Source: Gammaproteobacteria bacterium (GTDB lineage Bacteria > Pseudomonadota > Gammaproteobacteria > Chromatiales > Chromatiaceae). Taken from it: a stretch of 51,610 nucleotides of DNA. A program made the translations under genes and the position numbers. Positions within the stretch are counted from its first letter, which is position 1. Each line of letters opens with the position of its first letter. Positions 25,591-35,805 of the stretch are shown piece after piece. The stretch is from the NCBI GenBank assembly GCA_009928645.1, contig SACH01000016.1, positions 1-51,610 of the forward strand, read 5' to 3'. A model generated the notes under the pieces. That model was not told where the DNA came from. It ran no database searches and saw nothing but the letters and a program-made list of their open reading frames with translations.

Positions 25591-25703
25591 GGAAATAGGC
25601 GGAGGCCCTGCTGCCCCCTCCCTCCCCTGGGCGGGGTTCGGGGACAGTGGGTGCCACCGTCACCGTTCGCATAATGATTACGAGACGAGAGGAGGATGGT
25701 CCC

Positions 25704-26147
25704 ATGCACGACCTGGCTCACTACCATGACAGCCACGGCGAGCTCCGGCAGATGATCGCGGATTTGCAGTCCCTGCTGACCCCTGACATGCTCAAAATCC
25801 GCCCTAACGCCAAGACGGCCTATCAGCTCCTGTGCGAGCTGGGGACCAAGGTCAAGGTCCACCTCGGTGAGGAGGATCGCGGCGTCTATCCCAGCCTACT
25901 CATCCACGAGGATCCACGGGTCAAGTCCCTGGCCTGGGGGTTCATCAATGGTGAAAAACCTCTGCGGCGGGCCTTCGACGATTATCACCGCCGCTGGTTG
26001 AAGAACTGCGATTTCAACTTCACCCAGGAGTTCATCGACGAGAGTCGCGGCATCTTTCAGATGGTCGCCGAGCGCATCGAGCGAGAGAATCAGGTCCTCT
26101 TCCCCAAGCTGGTCGAGATCGGGCTCTTCCAGGAGGCCCGGGCCTGA
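25704..26147 (+). CDS. Hemerythrin-domain (HHE) protein
   Basis: 147 residues from the ATG at 25704, which has GAGGAGGA 8 bases upstream. The pattern is a four-helix bundle with iron ligands: the His cluster HYHDSHGEL near the start, HLGEED (about 53-58), DYHRRW in the third helix, and RIERENQVLFPKL in the last. Hemerythrin-like domains bind O2 or NO, or repair/sense iron-sulfur damage; this one is stand-alone and cytoplasmic. It sits between hpt and the MTIP-like gene but has its own strong promoter, so it is probably regulated apart from them. Confidence 0.86.
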   Translation: MHDLAHYHDSHGELRQMIADLQSLLTPDMLKIRPNAKTAYQLLCELGTKVKVHLGEEDRGVYPSLLIHEDPRVKSLAWGFINGEKPLRRAFDDYHRRWLKNCDFNFTQEFIDESRGIFQMVAERIERENQVLFPKLVEIGLFQEARA

Positions 26148-26175
26148 ATTCGGCCCCAGCCCGGTTTCCCGGTAA

Positions 26176-26970
<795 letters not shown>

Positions 26971-27066
26971 CCCGTCACGGCGGGCATGGCGTAAAATCCT
27001 GCCCGCCATCCCTGTCCATCGCCTCTCTAAACTCCTCTCCACCTCCTCGGCCCGGGGGCCGCCGCC

Positions 27067-27921
27067 GTGAAGTTGACCGTCGAAGCCTTTCGCGCCTGGG
27101 ACAACAAGTGCATCACCCTGCTTGGTATGTCCGGGGTGGGCAAGACCTATCTCTCCGGTTTATTGCGCCGGCATGACTGGTTCCATTACTCCGGGGACTA
27201 CCGCATCGGAACCCGCTACCTGGATGAGCACATCCTCGATCTCATCAAGGGTCAGGCCATGCAGGTCCCCTTTCTGCGCGACCTGCTGCGCCAGGACTGG
27301 ATCTTCATCCGCAACAACATCAAGGTCGACGACCTGGGGCCGGTGCTGAGCTTCGTCGGCAAGCTGGGCAATCCGGAGCTGGGAGGGTTGGGCCTGGAGG
27401 AGTTCAACCGGCGCCAGGCCCTCTACCGGCAGGCGGAGATCGCCGCCATGCACGATGTACCGGCCTTCAAGCGCAAGGCGCAGGCCATCTATGGCTACCG
27501 CCACCTGGTCAATGACGTCGGCGGTTCCCTGTGCGAGCTGGAGGAGCCCGCGGTCATCGACCTCCTGGCCCGGGAGAGCCTGATTCTCTACATCCAGGTC
27601 CCGCCGGAGGATGAGATCAAGCTCATCCAGCGCGCCCAGGCCGATCCCAAGCCCCTCTATTACCGCCCGGCCTTTCTGGCGGCGGCGGTGAAGGATTTCC
27701 TCGCCGAACGTCATCTCGAGTACGTGGCGGAGATCGATCCCGATGATTTCACCCGCTGGGTTTTTCCGCGCCTCTTCCATTCCCGGGTGCCCCGGTACGA
27801 GGCCATCGCCGGCCCCCAAGGCTACACCCTCTCGTCCACCGAAGTGGCCCGGGTGCGGGACGAGCGGGACTTTCTTGACCTGGTCGAACAGGCCATCGCT
27901 CGCAAGGGCGGAGCCGGATAG
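27067..27921 (+). CDS. P-loop ATPase of unknown function
   Basis: 284 residues from GTG 27067. The only clear motif is an N-terminal Walker A, GMSGVGKTYLS (about 20-30), in a context like small-molecule kinases (ITLLGMSGVGKT followed by YSGDYRIGTRYL). Beyond it are helical segments and a conserved-looking IYGYRHLVNDVGGSLCELEEP block, then LILYIQVPPEDE, which could be a later strand. I know similar uncharacterised ATPases in gammaproteobacteria but no assigned function. It follows the MTIP-like gene by 96 bases and precedes metA by 172. Confidence 0.75.
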   Translation: MKLTVEAFRAWDNKCITLLGMSGVGKTYLSGLLRRHDWFHYSGDYRIGTRYLDEHILDLIKGQAMQVPFLRDLLRQDWIFIRNNIKVDDLGPVLSFVGKLGNPELGGLGLEEFNRRQALYRQAEIAAMHDVPAFKRKAQAIYGYRHLVNDVGGSLCELEEPAVIDLLARESLILYIQVPPEDEIKLIQRAQADPKPLYYRPAFLAAAVKDFLAERHLEYVAEIDPDDFTRWVFPRLFHSRVPRYEAIAGPQGYTLSSTEVARVRDERDFLDLVEQAIARKGGAG

Positions 27922-28093
27922 CCAATCCTCGCCCGGGCCAGTCGGAACGGGACAGGTTCAACGGCTTACCCCTGACCCGCCACCGACCGCCGGCATTCGC
28001 CTCCTGACCACCGCGATTCCCGCCCGATACAAGATCAAGGCCCCCTGACACCGGCCCTGCGGGCCTCATCACCAACCCGTTCCGGATTCACCC

Positions 28094-29167
28094 ATGCCCA
28101 TCGTCGCCCATAACGACCTCCCCACCTTCGCCCGCCTGCGTGCCGAGGGGCAGAACATCCTCGACCCCCGCCGGGCCCTGCATCAGGACATCCGCGAACT
28201 GCATATCGGCCTGCTCAACATGATGCCGGACACGGCCCTGGCCGCCACCGAACGCCAGTTCTTTCGCCTGGTCGGCCAGAGCAACCAGATCGCCCAGTTC
28301 TACGTCCATCCCTTCAGCCTGGATACCCTGCCGCGGGGCCCCGAGGCGCGGGCGCATATCGAGCGCTACTACGAGCCCTTCGACCGGATCCGGGACGAGG
28401 GTCTGGATGCCCTCATCATCACCGGCGCCAACGTGACCCACCCCGACCTCTCCAACGAAGCCTTCTGGGAACCCCTGCGGGCGGTGGTCGATTGGGCGCT
28501 GGAGAACGTCACCTCCACCCTCTGCTCCTGCCTAGCTACCCATGCCGTGCTCCAGTTCCGTTACGGTCATCGTCGCTACGGACTGCCGGCCAAGAAGTGG
28601 GGGGTCTACCCCCACCGGGTGGTGGACCGTTGCCACCCTCTGGTGGAGAACGTCAATACCCTCTTTGATGTCCCGCACTCCCGCTTCAACGAGATCGGCC
28701 GGCAGCAGTTCGATGCCGCCGGTCTGCGGGTCCTGGCGGAAAGCGATCAGGCGGGGGTCCACCTGGCGGTGAGCGAGGACGGCTTTCGTCTGGTCTTCTT
28801 CCAAGGCCATCCGGAATACGACACCGTCTCCCTGCTCAAGGAGTACAAACGGGAGGTCGGCCGTTTTATCAAGGGTCAGCGCGCGGATTACCCCCCCTTT
28901 CCGGAGCACTATATCCGGTTGCGGGACCGCGCCATCCTCGAGGAGCACCGTCAGCGCATTCTCGCCGCCCTCGACCGCGGCCAGACCCCGCCCAAGGTGC
29001 CGGAGGCCCGCATTGCCGCCTCCCTTGACAACACCTGGCATGACACCGCGGAGGGAGTGGTCGGCAACTGGATGGGTGTCATCTACCAGATCACCAACAG
29101 CGATCGCCGCCTGCCGTTCATGCCGGGTGTCGATCCCGGCGATCCACTGGGCTTAGGTCGCACCTAA
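28094..29167 (+). CDS. metA: Homoserine O-succinyltransferase (MetA family)
   Basis: 357 residues. It acylates homoserine, the first step committed to methionine. It has the class I glutamine-amidotransferase-like fold: the family start LHIGLLNMMPDTALAATERQFFRL, the nucleophile Cys in TLCSCLATHA, and catalytic His/Glu in FFQGHPEYDT. The succinyl versus acetyl preference depends on one residue near the active site and is not certain. The length exceeds E. coli MetA (309) because of a C-terminal extension, common in this subgroup. No SAM riboswitch or MetJ box was seen in 27922-28093. It converges on sprT. Confidence 0.92.
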   Translation: MPIVAHNDLPTFARLRAEGQNILDPRRALHQDIRELHIGLLNMMPDTALAATERQFFRLVGQSNQIAQFYVHPFSLDTLPRGPEARAHIERYYEPFDRIRDEGLDALIITGANVTHPDLSNEAFWEPLRAVVDWALENVTSTLCSCLATHAVLQFRYGHRRYGLPAKKWGVYPHRVVDRCHPLVENVNTLFDVPHSRFNEIGRQQFDAAGLRVLAESDQAGVHLAVSEDGFRLVFFQGHPEYDTVSLLKEYKREVGRFIKGQRADYPPFPEHYIRLRDRAILEEHRQRILAALDRGQTPPKVPEARIAASLDNTWHDTAEGVVGNWMGVIYQITNSDRRLPFMPGVDPGDPLGLGRT

Positions 29168-29242
29168 AAGGCGTTCTGTTCCCAGATTCCGATCTGTCCC
29201 TTGGGGATTTGCTCACGTTGGGAAACTTTGGCTGGACGGCTC

Positions 29243-29839
29243 TCAGTCGGTGTTGCCCGCCGCCGGGACTGGTACCAGGGCCTGGCCGCAGGCACGGCAG
29301 AGATAGCGCTGACCCCGCTGGATGCGGTGGTGACGGATGCTGGTCAAGAGGTGGGAGCGGCAGCCACAGCGGTAGGGGAAACGGTCTAGGGTCCGGGTCT
29401 GCAGATCGCTGACATCGTAATCATGGCAACGCGTCGGCGGGACGCCGAAGAGGCGCATGATGGCCTGCCACTCGGGCCCATGAGGCTGAATGCGGGGGCC
29501 GTGGCGGTGGAAGGCGATGATGTGGGCGACCTCATGGGGAACGGTGCGGGCCAGAAAGTCCTCGCCATGGCGCGCCAGCAGGGCGGGGTTGTAGCGCACC
29601 GTCCAGAGTTGCCCCGCCTGGCGCCGCACCTGACCGGCCCCACGGCCCCGTAGGTCGCAGCGAATCTCCACCCTTGGGGTCAACAGACCAAAGTGCCGCG
29701 CCGCGCGCTCCAGCAAGGTCAGGGTCCGGGTGTCCGCCAGGGTGATGAGCGGCTCCAGGGGCGCATGCGGGGTCGGGGAAACGGATACGTCCGTGCCTGG
29801 CACGGGGGGCGACGATGAACGGGGAGCGACAGGGGGCAT
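29243..29839 (-). CDS. sprT: SprT-family zinc metalloprotease-like protein
   Basis: 198 residues. The zinc-binding HEVAH with a third His (HEVAHIIAFH, then HGPEW) is the SprT signature. The C-terminal zinc ribbon is formed by YRCGCRSH and YLCRACG. The family is related to the DNA-protein-crosslink protease SPRTN, but the bacterial role is not established. The first 25-30 residues are Pro/Ser-rich and variable; a later start is possible, though no better ATG was seen. It is transcribed toward metA. Confidence 0.85.
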   Translation of the reverse strand: MPPVAPRSSSPPVPGTDVSVSPTPHAPLEPLITLADTRTLTLLERAARHFGLLTPRVEIRCDLRGRGAGQVRRQAGQLWTVRYNPALLARHGEDFLARTVPHEVAHIIAFHRHGPRIQPHGPEWQAIMRLFGVPPTRCHDYDVSDLQTRTLDRFPYRCGCRSHLLTSIRHHRIQRGQRYLCRACGQALVPVPAAGNTD

Positions 29840-29882
29840 GGACTCGTTCGCGGTGAGTGGTAACAGGATGGAAAGTAGTAAC

Positions 29883-29947
29883 GGCTGAAGGCTGAAAACT
29901 AGAGTCTGGGGGCAGGAGGCATGGGGGGTTGCAAGCTGAGGGCTGAA
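29883..29947. repeat. Short GGCTGAA-type direct repeats
   Basis: GGCTGAA occurs twice in tandem (29883-29896), and variants GCTGAGGGCTGAAGG recur at about 29935-29949. This is a simple 7-base motif in the 388-base region between sprT and rimP. Function, if any, is unknown. Confidence 0.5.
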
Positions 29948-30033
29948 GGGTGCCAGCTCCGGTCATCCCCACTGGGGTTGCGGCCGTGATAAATTCAGGC
30001 ACCGTCTTGCCCGGGGACAGAAAGGGACGTATT

Positions 30034-30072
30034 ATGCCAGCGATTGGAACGGGGTTCCTGATGGAGCCCTGA
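30034..30072 (+). CDS. Possible 12-codon leader peptide before the first rimP attenuator
   Basis: An ATG with a purine-rich AAAGGGA 7 bases ahead opens a frame of 12 codons, MPAIGTGFLMEP, ending ten bases before a terminator hairpin. No run of one regulatory codon is present, so classic amino-acid attenuation is not supported. It may be chance. Confidence 0.3.
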   Translation: MPAIGTGFLMEP

Positions 30073-30081
30073 TCGACCAGG

Positions 30082-30104
30082 ACCCCGGAACCGGGGTTTT
30101 TTTT
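30082..30104 (+). terminator. First tandem intrinsic terminator in the rimP-nusA leader
   Basis: ACCCCG-GAAC-CGGGGT forms a 6-bp stem with a 4-base loop, followed by eight T residues. It lies 124 bases upstream of rimP with no complete gene ahead of it on this strand, so it fits a leader attenuator. Confidence 0.82.
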
Positions 30105-30162
30105 GGTTTCTCGTTTTTCGTGACCCAGGCGCTTCACGCCGCCAGGGTCCTGACGCAGCGAG

Positions 30163-30184
30163 TGGGCCTTAAGGCCCATTTTTT
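30163..30184 (+). terminator. Second tandem intrinsic terminator in the rimP-nusA leader
   Basis: TGGGCC-TTAA-GGCCCA (30163-30178) followed by six T residues is a perfect intrinsic terminator 44 bases before rimP. With the first terminator it makes a tandem pair, as in the E. coli nusA operon leader, where NusA level controls read-through. Confidence 0.85.
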
Positions 30185-30227
30185 GTTTATGACCCTTTTT
30201 TGTTCATTGCGATATTAGCGGTGGCGG

Positions 30228-30692
30228 ATGACGCATTCGGCACACAAATTGGCGGAACTGGCCCGGTCGGTCGTTGAGCCCATGGGCTACGAACTGGTCG
30301 GGCTTGAGCAGGCCCAGCGCGGTGGCAGTCATGGCGGCGCCGTGTTGCGCGTCTACATCGACGCTGAGCAAGGTATCAACCTGGACGATTGCGCCGCCGT
30401 CAGCCACCAGCTCAGCGGCGTGCTGGATGTGGAGGATCCCATTCCGGGTCACTACGACCTGGAGGTCTCCTCCCCGGGCCTGGACCGCCCCCTCTTCGGC
30501 GTGGGGCACTACGAGCGCTTTCGCGGTCGGCGCGCCAAGGTGCGACTCGGCGCCAAGCTGGAGGGCCGACGCCATTTCGAGGGCGTGCTGGCCGGCGTGG
30601 TCGGTGACTGCCTGCGCCTGGAGGGTGAGGGCCAGGTGTTCGACCTGCCCCTGGTGATGATCGAGTCCGCGCGGCTCGTGCCGGAATTTTAG
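30228..30692 (+). CDS. rimP: Ribosome maturation factor RimP
   Basis: 154 residues, normal length. RimP binds the 30S precursor and helps S12 and other proteins join. It shows the two-domain pattern, with GYELVGLEQAQ and LRVYIDAEQGINLDDCAAVSHQLS in the N-terminal alpha/beta domain, the hallmark YDLEVSSPGLDRPL, and a C-terminal SH3-like barrel. It is the first gene of the rimP-nusA-infB-rbfA-truB-rpsO-pnp cluster. The ATG at 30228 follows GGTGGCGG; nusA begins 83 bases beyond its stop. Confidence 0.95.
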   Translation: MTHSAHKLAELARSVVEPMGYELVGLEQAQRGGSHGGAVLRVYIDAEQGINLDDCAAVSHQLSGVLDVEDPIPGHYDLEVSSPGLDRPLFGVGHYERFRGRRAKVRLGAKLEGRRHFEGVLAGVVGDCLRLEGEGQVFDLPLVMIESARLVPEF

Positions 30693-30775
30693 CCACCCGG
30701 GACCCCCGCGAGGCATCTGCGCTGGCTATGAACCGCATCCTGACTGAGCCTGAATGTTGATTCGGGAATAGGTGA

Positions 30776-32281
30776 ATGAGTAAAGAAATCCTGTTAGTGG
30801 TCGAGGCCGTCTCCAACGAGAAGGATGTACCCAAGGAGGTCATCTTCGAGGCCATGGAGGCTGCCTTGGCTACAGCCACGCGCAAGAAGCTGGGCGGCGA
30901 GGCGGATGCCCGCGTGGCGATTGACCGCGCGACTGGTAATTACCAGGCCTTCCGGCTTTGGGAGGTGGTCGACGATCCGGAGGAGGGTGAGGAGGTCGAG
31001 TATCCCGACTGCCAGATCTCCCTGAGCGCGGCTCGCGAGCGCGATCCCCAGCTCGAGGTAGGTGATGGCGTTGAAGAGGCCATCGAGATCGATCTCGGCG
31101 GGCGGATCGCCGCCCAGGCTGCCAAGCAGGTCATCGTCCAGAAGGTCCGCGACGCCGAACGCGCCAAGGTGGTGGAGGCCTATCAAGGTCGTAAGGGCGA
31201 GCTGGTCACCGGCCTGGTCAAAAAGGCCGAGCGTGGGACCATCATTCTCGACCTGGGCGGCACTGCCGAGGCCCTGATCCCCCGTGACCAGGTCATCCCC
31301 CGGGAGTCCGTCCGCCCCGGCGATCGCCTGCGCGGCTATCTCTACGAGGTCAGCGCCCAGCCGCGCGGCCCCCAGTTGCTGGTCAGCCGCACCCGGTCGG
31401 AGCTACTCATCGAGCTCTTCAAGCTCGAGGTGCCGGAGGTCGGGGAGGGCATCATTGAGATTCTGGGGGCTGCCCGGGACCCGGGCTCCCGCGCCAAAAT
31501 CGCGGTGCGCAGCCGCGATCCCCGCATCGACCCGGTGGGTGCCTGCGTCGGCATGCGCGGCTCCCGCGTCCAGGCAGTCTCCAACGAGCTCAATGGCGAG
31601 CGGGTGGACATCATTCTCTGGAACGACAATCCGGCCCAGTACGTCATCAATGCCATGTCCCCGGCGGACGTGGTGTCCATCGTCATCGACGAGGATGCCA
31701 ATTCCATGGACGTGGCGGTCAAGGAGGAGAACCTCTCCCAGGCCATCGGCCGCGGCGGGCAGAACGTCCGCTTGGCCAGCCAGCTTACTGGCTGGCATCT
31801 CAATGTCATGAACGAGGCCGAGGCCGCCAACAAGAGCGAGCAGGAGTCCCGCAAGTTGCTGGAGACCTTCATGGAGCAGCTCGACATTGATGAGGACGTG
31901 GCGACGGTCCTGGTGGAAGAGGGCTTCACCAGCATCGATGAGGTGGCCTATGTGCCCCTGGCGGAGATGCTGGCCATCGCCGAGTTCGACGAGGACGTGG
32001 TCACCCAGTTGCGCGAGCGGGCCAAGGATGCCCTGCTGACCCGTGCCATCGCCAGCGAGGAAACCCTCGATGGCGAACCGGAGGCGGACCTCCTGGCGTT
32101 GGAGGGCATGGACGAGGCCTTGGCCTTTACCCTCGCCAACCACGGTATCCGCACCCTGGACGATCTGGCTGAGCAGTCCGTGGATGAGCTGGTGGAGGCC
32201 ACCGGACTGGATGGCGACAAAGCGGCCCAACTCATCATGAAGGCCCGCGAACCCTGGTTTACCGAGGAGGCGGGCGTTTAA
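30776..32281 (+). CDS. nusA: Transcription termination/antitermination factor NusA
   Basis: 501 residues, the long gammaproteobacterial form. NusA binds RNA polymerase and nascent RNA and modulates pausing, termination and antitermination. Order: an N-terminal polymerase-binding domain ([21 protein letters not shown]), an S1 domain ([21 protein letters not shown], about 135-200), two KH domains (with [15 protein letters not shown] and [15 protein letters not shown]), then two acidic repeats near 370-430 and 440-500 ([20 protein letters not shown] and [19 protein letters not shown]). The latter contact the polymerase alpha C-terminal domain. NusA represses its own operon in other bacteria, consistent with the leader terminators here. 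Confidence 0.97.
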   Translation: MSKEILLVVEAVSNEKDVPKEVIFEAMEAALATATRKKLGGEADARVAIDRATGNYQAFRLWEVVDDPEEGEEVEYPDCQISLSAARERDPQLEVGDGVEEAIEIDLGGRIAAQAAKQVIVQKVRDAERAKVVEAYQGRKGELVTGLVKKAERGTIILDLGGTAEALIPRDQVIPRESVRPGDRLRGYLYEVSAQPRGPQLLVSRTRSELLIELFKLEVPEVGEGIIEILGAARDPGSRAKIAVRSRDPRIDPVGACVGMRGSRVQAVSNELNGERVDIILWNDNPAQYVINAMSPADVVSIVIDEDANSMDVAVKEENLSQAIGRGGQNVRLASQLTGWHLNVMNEAEAANKSEQESRKLLETFMEQLDIDEDVATVLVEEGFTSIDEVAYVPLAEMLAIAEFDEDVVTQLRERAKDALLTRAIASEETLDGEPEADLLALEGMDEALAFTLANHGIRTLDDLAEQSVDELVEATGLDGDKAAQLIMKAREPWFTEEAGV

Positions 32282-32299
32282 CGCCGGAGGCCACACCGA

Positions 32300-35173
32300 A
32301 TGAGCGAAGTTACGGTCCAACATCTCGCCGGCATCGTGGGTATTCCGGTCGAACGTCTGCTGAGTCAACTGCACGAAGCGGGGATCGATGTCACTGACCC
32401 CGAGGCCCAACTCAGCGAGCAGGAAAAGATCCGGCTGCTGACCTATCTGCGCCGCAGTCACGGCAAGCAGGACACGGCCGAGGCCGCTGCGGCCCCCAGC
32501 CGCGTCACCCTCAAACGCAAGTCCGTCAGCGAACTGCGTCAGCCCGCAGTGGCCCCCCGGTCACCGGGCGGCCCCCGGGCCGCTGCCCCGACGCCACGGG
32601 CCAAGACGGTCAGTGTCGAGGTGCGCAAGAAGCGGGTCTACGTTAAGCGCCCGGGGGCCGGCGAAGGCGAGGCCCCGGTCGCCTCCCCGGCGCCAGTGGC
32701 TCTGGCTCCGGCTCCCGCGCCTACCCCCGCCCCGGCTCCCGCGCCAGCGCCGGCGCCGGTCGTGGCCGCGCCCGCTGCGCCGACCGCGCCCCCCGCTCGC
32801 CCGGCGAGTCCCCCGGCACCCGCCGAACCCCGCCGCCGTGCGGAGCCCCCGCGTCCGCGGATCGACGAGGCCCGGCGCCGTGGCGAGCTCGAGGCGCGCC
32901 GCGCCGAGGTCGAGGCCCGTCGCTACGCTGATCTCGAGGATCAGGAGCGCCAAGCCCGCGAGGAAGAGGCCCGCCGGCGGGCGCAGGAGGAACTGCGCCG
33001 TCAGGCCGAGGCTGAGGCCCGCCGCCTGGCGGAGGAAGAGGAACGCCGCCGCGCCGAGGAAGAGGCCAAGGCCCGTCTTGAGGAGGTCGAGGCAGCGGAA
33101 GTCGTCGAAGAGGAAGAAGACGAAGAAACCCTGGCACGTGCCAAAGCGCGCAAGGAGGAGGGGGCCAAGGTCGAACCCAAGACTCTCAAGATCGTCAAAC
33201 CGCGCACCGATACCACTGATAAGGAGAAGTCCGTCAAGAAGGCGGCCCGCAAGGACTCCCTGCGTGATCGCGATATCCTGCCCCTGGTAGCCGATTACGA
33301 AGAAGAGGCGGGGGCCGGGCCGGCCGGTGGCCGTGGCGTGCGGCGCAAGAAGCGCATGGGCAAGCCCCAGTTGCAGGACAAGCATGGCTTCCAGCGCCCG
33401 ACCATGAAGGTGGTCCGGGAGGTCGAGATCCCGGAGGCCATCACCGTTGGCGAACTGGCGGCACGCATGTCCGTCAAGGTGGCGGATGTCATCCGCGAAC
33501 TCTTCAAGCAGGGCATGATGGTCACCATCAATCAGTCCCTGGATGCCGATACCGCCAGCCTGCTGGTGGAGGAGATGGGCCATAAGGCCATCGCCGCCCG
33601 GCGTGAGGATGTCGAGGACGCCCTAATGAAGGAACTGGAGCGGGAGCTGGGCGAGCTGGCCCAGGAGCCCCGCCCACCGGTGGTCACCATCATGGGTCAC
33701 GTCGACCATGGCAAGACCTCGCTGCTCGACTACATCCGTCGCACCAAGGTGGCGGCGGGTGAGGCCGGCGGCATCACCCAGCATATCGGCGCTTATCACG
33801 TGAAGACGGCGCGCGGCATGGTGTCCTTCCTTGACACCCCGGGCCACGCTGCCTTCTCCGCCATGCGGGCCCGCGGCGCCCAGGTCACCGACATCGTCAT
33901 CCTGGTGGTGGCGGCGGACGATGGGGTCATGCCCCAGACCGTGGAGGCCATCCAGCACGCCCGGGCCTCCAAGGTGCCGATCGTGGTCGCCATCAACAAG
34001 ATGGACAAGCCCGCCGCCAACCCGGACCGGGTCATGCAGGAGCTGACCCAGCACGAGGTGGTGGCCGAGGAGTGGGGTGGCGACACCATGATGGTCCAGG
34101 TCTCCGCCAAGTCGGGCCTGGGCATCGACGATCTGCTCGACGCCGTGCTCTTGCAGGCGGAGGTCCTTGAGCTCAAGGCCCCGCTCACCGGTCCGGCGCG
34201 GGGCGCCGTGGTCGAATCCAGCCTCGACAAGGGCCGCGGCCCGGTGGCCACCATCCTGGTCCAGGCCGGCACTCTCCATCAGGGCGACATGATCGTCACC
34301 GGCACCGAGTTTGGCCGGGTGCGGGCCATGTTCGACGAGACCGGTCGACCGGTCAAAGAGGCCGGACCTTCGATTCCGGTCCAGGTCCTGGGGCTATCGG
34401 GTACCCCGAACGCCGGCGACGAGGTGGTGGTGGTGGCCGATGAGCGCCGTGCCCGCGAGGTCGCCGCCCTGCGCGCCGGTCGCGAGCGGGCCTCGCGTTT
34501 CGAGGACCAGAAGGTCGCCAGCCTCGATCAGCTTTTCTCCCAGCTCAAGGAGGGCGAGGCCAAGACGGTCAACATCGTCCTCAAGGCCGATGTCCAGGGC
34601 AGCATGGAGGCCCTGCGCGACAGCCTCAACAAGCTGTCGACGGACGAGGTCAAGGTGGTGATCGTCGCCGTCGGGGTAGGCGGCATCACCGAGTCCGACG
34701 CCAACCTGGCGGTGACCTCCAATGCCATCCTGCTCGGCTTCAATGTCCGCGCCGACGCCGCCGCCCGCCGGGTGGTGGAGGACAAGGGGCTCGATCTGCG
34801 CTACTACAGCATCATCTACGAGTTGCTGGACGACGTGAAGAAGGCCCTGTCCGGTCTGCTGAGCCCGGAGGTGACCGAGACCATCATTGGCCTGGCCGAG
34901 GTGCGCGATGTCTTCCGCTCCTCCAAGTTCGGCGCCATCGCCGGCTGCATGGTGCAGGAGGGTGTGGTCAAGCGCAACAACCCCATCCGCGTGCTGCGCG
35001 ACAACGTGGTCATCTACGAGGGCGCCCTGGAGTCCCTGCGCCGCTTCAAGGAGGATGCTGGCGAGGTCAAGGCCGGTATGGAGTGCGGTATCGGCGTCAA
35101 GAACTACAACGACGTGCGGGTCGGCGACCATATCGAGGTCTTCGAACGTACCGTGCGCAAGCGTGAGCTCTAG
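32300..35173 (+). CDS. infB: Translation initiation factor IF-2
   Basis: 957 residues, a long IF-2. It delivers fMet-tRNA to the 30S subunit and promotes subunit joining. After an IF2_N-type helical start ([25 protein letters not shown]) come a Pro/Ala-rich linker (about residues 125-185) and a highly charged Glu/Arg helix (185-265). A second IF2_N domain ([18 protein letters not shown]) precedes the GTPase. G1 is GHVDHGKT (466-473), G3 DTPGHA and G4 NKMD. Domains II-IV complete the C-terminus. GGAGG lies 9 bases before the ATG, and nusA ends 18 bases upstream. Internal starts producing shorter IF-2 forms, as in E. coli, are possible but unproven. Confidence 0.97.
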   Translation: MSEVTVQHLAGIVGIPVERLLSQLHEAGIDVTDPEAQLSEQEKIRLLTYLRRSHGKQDTAEAAAAPSRVTLKRKSVSELRQPAVAPRSPGGPRAAAPTPRAKTVSVEVRKKRVYVKRPGAGEGEAPVASPAPVALAPAPAPTPAPAPAPAPAPVVAAPAAPTAPPARPASPPAPAEPRRRAEPPRPRIDEARRRGELEARRAEVEARRYADLEDQERQAREEEARRRAQEELRRQAEAEARRLAEEEERRRAEEEAKARLEEVEAAEVVEEEEDEETLARAKARKEEGAKVEPKTLKIVKPRTDTTDKEKSVKKAARKDSLRDRDILPLVADYEEEAGAGPAGGRGVRRKKRMGKPQLQDKHGFQRPTMKVVREVEIPEAITVGELAARMSVKVADVIRELFKQGMMVTINQSLDADTASLLVEEMGHKAIAARREDVEDALMKELERELGELAQEPRPPVVTIMGHVDHGKTSLLDYIRRTKVAAGEAGGITQHIGAYHVKTARGMVSFLDTPGHAAFSAMRARGAQVTDIVILVVAADDGVMPQTVEAIQHARASKVPIVVAINKMDKPAANPDRVMQELTQHEVVAEEWGGDTMMVQVSAKSGLGIDDLLDAVLLQAEVLELKAPLTGPARGAVVESSLDKGRGPVATILVQAGTLHQGDMIVTGTEFGRVRAMFDETGRPVKEAGPSIPVQVLGLSGTPNAGDEVVVVADERRAREVAALRAGRERASRFEDQKVASLDQLFSQLKEGEAKTVNIVLKADVQGSMEALRDSLNKLSTDEVKVVIVAVGVGGITESDANLAVTSNAILLGFNVRADAAARRVVEDKGLDLRYYSIIYELLDDVKKALSGLLSPEVTETIIGLAEVRDVFRSSKFGAIAGCMVQEGVVKRNNPIRVLRDNVVIYEGALESLRRFKEDAGEVKAGMECGIGVKNYNDVRVGDHIEVFERTVRKREL

Positions 35174-35223
35174 GTCATGGCCGGGGCGGCTGGCGTGACG
35201 GCGGCGAGGTACCGGGGCGAGCC

Positions 35224-35739
35224 ATGAAGGAGTTCGAACGTACCGAACGCATTGGCGCGGAACTGCGGCGCGAATTGGTCGCGATCCTGCGTGACGAGGT
35301 ACGTGATCCACGCCTGCAGCGGGTGACGCTCCAGGAGGTCCGCGTCAACCGTGATCTGTCCTGGGCCAAGGTCTATTTCACCTGCTTCCCCCTGGACGAG
35401 GGCAGCCAGGAACAGGCCAGGCTGCTCAACGGCAAGCTCGCCGGTTTCCTCCGTGCCCAACTGGCACGGCGGTTGCGGTTGCGCACCATCCCGCAACTGC
35501 ACTTTGAACATGACGAGTCGATTTCCCGGGGCGAGCACCTCACGCAGCTCATCGACGAGGCCCTGGCCTCCGGTCAGGGGGGTGGCGCAACGGCCGATGC
35601 GGCCGAGGGCGCGGGTCCGGTCGCGGCCATGACACCGGCGGTCGGGAACCCCGCGGGGGGTGACTCGGAGCCGAGCCGAGACGAGCGGGGGATCGGGGGG
35701 CGAAGTTCCGCCCCGATTGACGGCGCTGGGGGCGGCTGA
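35224..35739 (+). CDS. rbfA: 30S ribosome-binding factor RbfA
   Basis: 171 residues. RbfA is a KH-type cold-shock factor that helps mature the 5' end of 16S rRNA. The conserved core is residues 1-115: RTERIGAELRRELVAILRDEVRDPRL, then LSWAKVYFTCF and LRTIPQLHFEHDESISRG. The usual length is about 120-135. Here a further 40-50 residues are Gly/Ala/Glu-rich low complexity (GQGGGATADAAEGAG) encoded by repetitive GC-rich sequence. The tail is probably dispensable for the fold. The gene lies 50 bases after infB and 66 before truB. Confidence 0.94.
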   Translation: MKEFERTERIGAELRRELVAILRDEVRDPRLQRVTLQEVRVNRDLSWAKVYFTCFPLDEGSQEQARLLNGKLAGFLRAQLARRLRLRTIPQLHFEHDESISRGEHLTQLIDEALASGQGGGATADAAEGAGPVAAMTPAVGNPAGGDSEPSRDERGIGGRSSAPIDGAGGG

Positions 35740-35805
35740 CCTCAGGGCTGGCCGTCTCACCAGAACTTCTTTTCCGTTTTCCGTTAATTGAAGGACTAAC
35801 GATCC

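Noticed and set aside
27922-28093. Possible SAM riboswitch or MetJ box before metA
   Set aside because: No conserved riboswitch core or tandem AGACGTCT-like boxes were seen.
29950-30080. A tRNA gene ahead of rimP, as in E. coli (metY)
   Set aside because: No T-loop GTTCGAATC-type sequence, no CCA end and no cloverleaf pairing could be found.
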